Shown: piece after piece, positions 60,863 through 64,000 of the stretch
Position numbering within the stretch: position 1 is the stretch's first letter
Layout: the number at the start of each line of letters is the position of its first letter
Source: Homarus americanus
Taxonomy: Eukaryota > Arthropoda > Malacostraca > Decapoda > Nephropidae
Direction: 5' to 3'
Assembly (NCBI RefSeq): GCF_018991925.1
Contig: NW_024724368.1
Span: forward strand, 4,455,386 to 4,519,385
Length of the DNA stretch: 64,000 nucleotides
Notes under the pieces: generated by a model
What the model was told of the DNA's origin: nothing
The model's database searches: none
What the model saw: only the letters and a program-made list of their open reading frames with translations
Translations under genes and position numbers: made by a program

Positions 60863-61766
60863 CTGGAAAATGGAAATACATTCACCTCTATTCCTTCCAA
60901 GATGCTTGTATGATTTAATATAATGACTAACACAGTACAGTACAGGCTCATTTGTTAGTAAAGTCTCCACATCCTCTAATATACAGTACATGTCATCCAT
61001 TTTTTTACCCTAAACTCACAAATTACCTCCTTCATATTACTTATCAATAGGATATCTGTTCTTTCAACACAGCCTATAGAGTAATCCTCACCAACCAATA
61101 GGGGGGGGGGGGGTTTATGTTGTAAAATTTCCCCACAGTTGGTTAGGCTGAGTCCAATTGGAAGTAAGTGTTGGGGAAATGACCACTGAGAGGCATACTA
61201 AATAGTTCTATAATAACCAGTTCAAGGTAAAAAATATGTGCAGTGTATGCTACAGTATACCTAAAATACATTTATTATAAGTAAATACACATGAGAAGGT
61301 CAGTGTAATGGTGTAAGGAGAATAAGAATTCTTCTCATAATAGGACACTCTCTCCAACTAAAGGGGAGATTAATTAAGTACATTAGAGAAATATAAATAA
61401 CATGTGGCTAGGGTTTTCAAGTTGTCTTAAGTTGAGAACTGATTATTGACTATGAAACATAAATGACAGATTAAACATTTATAAAAATGGAGGAATAATG
61501 TTTGAACAAAATACCTTTTTGAAAAGCTCAATACTGTATCCTGCCTGAGATAATATTTCAATGGCAATACTGTACTGTATATGGCTCTCAATTTACTGCC
61601 ACTATTTCAAAACAACTGTACTGGTGTTTAGCTTTATCTTCTATTTAAACTTAAATACAGTACTGCACTGCACAGTTATGTAATAATATATCCACTACCA
61701 TACTGTACCTCTAGTGGTTTCTTGGTAAAATAAAAATAAACACATTTTACAATCATTCACACTTAC
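60863..61766 (-). other. MED17 intron
   Basis: A G-run at 61100-61114 and scattered TACTGTA phrases. No other feature. Confidence 0.8.
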
Positions 61767-62013
61767 TTCTTGCCATCAGAGTGACACAATCCCACCAGCA
61801 GATGGATTCCAGGGAAAATTGTGGCAGTAATTTGATTACCAACCACAAGATGAGGTATTGAGGGAGTGAGTTTGACGGCTTCTCGGGCCAACTGGCTGAA
61901 CAGTTCTTTACAAAACAACACATTCTGAGCCTTCTCAAGTTTTTGTTGCCATGGGGTGTCTCCCGCTACAAAATCACAGTTATTTAATTGTGCAGAGCAG
62001 ATGTCTTCTTCAT
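61767..62013 (-). CDS. MED17: MED17 coding exon (third from the end)
   Basis: The acceptor CTATTCCTCAG joins in phase 1; the donor GTAAGT (61766-61761) leaves phase 2. It encodes TPWQQKLEKAQNVLFCKELF, SQLAREAV and PHLVVGNQI...LCHSDGK, a very strong match to the vertebrate MED17 segment HWQTKLEAAQNVLLCKEIF...LCHS. This helical region belongs to the part of MED17 that packs with MED11/MED22 and other head subunits, according to known Mediator structures. Confidence 0.95.
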
Positions 62014-62811
62014 CTGAGGAATAGAAGAGTTAAAAGGTTATCCAGTCATGAGGATGAACATACTGTATACAGGTTATCATTGGTCAAATATTAGTGGGAA
62101 CAAAGCAAACTGAAATGGTGATTCCTAAAGTATGAAAAAGAATTAATTGATAAATCCAATGATAACATCCACCATATTAACTATACAGTATTTACTATAC
62201 AGTACAGTACAGTATGGCACAGTACAGTATGGTACAGTACAGTACAGTATGGTACAGTACAGTACAGTACAGTACAGTACTGTACAGTACAGTATGGTAC
62301 AGTACAGTACAGTATGGTACAGTACAGTATGGTATGGTACAGTACAGTACAGTACAGTACAGTATGGTACGGTACGGTATGGTACAGTACAGTAGTCTTT
62401 ATTCTTTGAGTTGATCATTGCAAAGCCATACATTAACCACAAGTGTATACAAAAATCTTACACTGTCAGAAATTTATCTTATACAGTAATCTAGTTATTG
62501 GTAAATAAAGTATTTTAAAATGTAATATAAATGTACATTAAACACATGCATTATTTATCAACTAACTAGATAACATCCAGCTTCAATACAATAAATCTTT
62601 AACATGTTACTACAGTACAGTACTGTAGACTGTGACCTCTATTCTAAAAACTACAGCATCCAGAAAACATGTTCATATTTCATTCTGTCATGTTTTCCAC
62701 CATTCAATAATAAACATAATAATATTTCCAACATTTTACCAACAGCACTACCAGGTTAATGCCTGATGATTTTATTTAGCACAAAGAGTTAAGTATTAAA
62801 AACTGTCCAAC
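62014..62811 (-). other. MED17 intron with GTACA repeat
   Basis: Contains the GTACAGTAC array at 62192-62394. Otherwise AT-rich. Confidence 0.8.
62192..62394. repeat. (GTACA)n pentanucleotide array
   Basis: About forty units of GTACA with GTATG and GTACG variants. GTAC is self-complementary, so both strands look alike and frames are open on both. Confidence 0.93.
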
Positions 62812-62989
62812 CTTTTTTGATGCAGACAAAGATGTACGCAGAGCCCATCAGCTCCGTTGGGACAGTGACTCGCAGGGACGACTGTAAACCACGTGAGGGC
62901 AAGGGAGATATGGGAGAGGCTGAACCTGTGCCAACCACAGCACTTGGTCCTGCTCCTTCATCTGCTTTTGAGACTTCAAATATGCCAGT
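62812..62989 (-). CDS. MED17: MED17 coding exon (fourth from the end)
   Basis: The acceptor TTCCTCTACAG joins in phase 0 at 62989. The donor is a weak GTTGGA after AAAAAAG, phase 1. The exon begins TGIFEVSKADEG and ends LRVTVPTELMGSAYIFVCIKK, matching vertebrate GTFEV... and L.V.IP..L.GSAYI.V.IQK. The middle (SPISPLPSRGLQ) is variable. The donor is the least canonical splice site in the gene but gives perfect phase agreement with the next exon. Confidence 0.9.
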
Positions 62990-63543
62990 CTGTAGAGGAA
63001 GAACAGTATAACAAATAATATGTTTTTCAAGACCTTCATTTTAAAAACAGTACAGATATGTACTACTGTACAGTAATAGAGATATGCCTATGATGTGTCT
63101 GTCAGTTATTGGGATACATTTAATACAATTTCTGATGTTTTTATTTGTTTTAAACCTCAAAAAGCTTCACTCAAAGTAAATTTCAAAGTTTAATGTGATT
63201 TCTGATGTTACAATCTTCAACAAATAACATTAAACTTGGCTTCAATATCAGTGATTCTTCAGGATGACAACCTTGACAAATAACAAAGACTGCCAAAGAT
63301 TTGTGGAAAGGCAGCATGGCCGGCACTTCGCATTCGCGCACGCACACACGCGCGCACGCACACACGCACACACACACACACATATTCAGTTCATACAGTA
63401 CATTAAATAATTTCCTGGATGTTATTCTGTAAACTTCACTGTTTTCAATAAGTTTTTACTACAATAGAGTACAATACTGTACAGTACTGCCAAACTCCTA
63501 CTGTAGAATCTTTTTAACAAAGGTGAAACATACAGAAACTTAC
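62990..63543 (-). other. MED17 intron with CA/CG tract
   Basis: 63331-63382 is an alternating (CA)n/(CG)n tract. Otherwise AT-rich. Confidence 0.8.
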
Positions 63544-63747
63544 ATGTCTGAACATTGAGCCTGCAGATCGGTATGAGAGGTCTCCTATTATGGTCTTGGC
63601 AACTTTTTTCAACCGCCAGTTTTGCCTCAGCCTCAGCAGCTCGATGTGGAAGTCTTGCACCGTACGATTTGGTCGGCCCATTTCTGCCTGAGACGTGCGG
63701 AGGCGTTCAGCTCCATTCAGGAGGATAGTAGCAGCGGACTGTAGGCT
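63544..63747 (-). CDS. MED17: MED17 coding exon (fifth from the end)
   Basis: The acceptor CTCTCTCTCACAG joins at 63747 in phase 0; the donor is GTAAGT (63543-63538). It encodes 68 residues: [17 protein letters not shown], then [18 protein letters not shown] and [13 protein letters not shown]. Vertebrate MED17 has SLAGAAQILLKGAERL and ELLRLRQHWKLRKVG...[13 protein letters not shown], so identity is unmistakable. The exons encoding about the first 150 residues lie beyond 64000. Confidence 0.96.
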
Positions 63748-64000
63748 CTGTGAGAGAGAGGAACAACACAACACTACTCTACTGTATCAACTAAGAGAAC
63801 AGTGAGGTGCAATGCTATAAATATTCTTTTAATCATTAAATATTGGTGTATAAAAAACACCACCACCATCTTTCTCTTTGTCTGATAAATAAATTATTAT
63901 ACTGTATCAGCATTTACCACTACATTTCTATATTACTGTTATTTCACTTAAATTTTTCTGACAGTGGAAGTTAAGTTCCTTAACAAGCTTCCCTTTTTGA
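63748..64000 (-). other. MED17 intron continuing off the right edge
   Basis: AT-rich with a pyrimidine tract before the acceptor. No upstream MED17 exon is visible. Confidence 0.7.

Overview
This window looks like nuclear DNA of an arthropod, most likely a decapod crustacean. It is very gene-poor and crowded with (AC)n, (AG)n and (AAT)n microsatellites and GC-rich minisatellites. There are many interstitial tracts of the arthropod telomere motif TTAGG/AACCT, a tRNA-derived SINE of a decapod-looking type, and spliced genes with GT-AG introns. No bacterial, plasmid or CRISPR features were seen. Almost all long open frames here are readings of tandem repeats, not genes.

Three genes can be supported, all on the minus strand. 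(1) The last five coding exons of MED17, a Mediator head-module subunit, lie at 57671-63747; the 5' exons are beyond the right edge. (2) One exon at 51648-51826 encodes a signal peptide plus an LRRNT cap that best fits the first coding exon of slit. No later slit exon was recognised to its left, so 1-51647 is probably first-intron sequence. (3) A tRNA-Ser(GCT) gene lies at 41561-41642. MED17 and slit are arranged head to tail, about 5.8 kb apart coding end to coding start.

Left part (1-31 kb): a 31-bp satellite at the edge, many microsatellites, and a 0.9-kb tandem duplication (6463-8343). Each copy of the duplication carries a long frame interrupted by the same three TAA codons. A 61-bp satellite at 17747-19289 has a hairpin in every unit and a 1004-bp higher-order repeat. 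TTAGG-like arrays and two short dispersed repeat families with inverted-repeat ends follow.

Middle part (31-51 kb): a long palindrome of mariner-MITE type, more minisatellites including a 3.2-kb CCCCAGTGG array, the tRNA gene, and a cluster of TGACGTCA palindromes just downstream of the slit exon.

Right part (51-64 kb): the slit exon, relics of non-LTR retrotransposons, a SINE with clear target-site duplications, a foldback element, a dispersed repeat shared with the left part, then MED17. The MED17 intron before the last coding exon hosts a 1.4-kb Tc1/mariner element with a broken transposase and DD35E spacing.

Similarity calls rest on my memory of protein families, not on a search.
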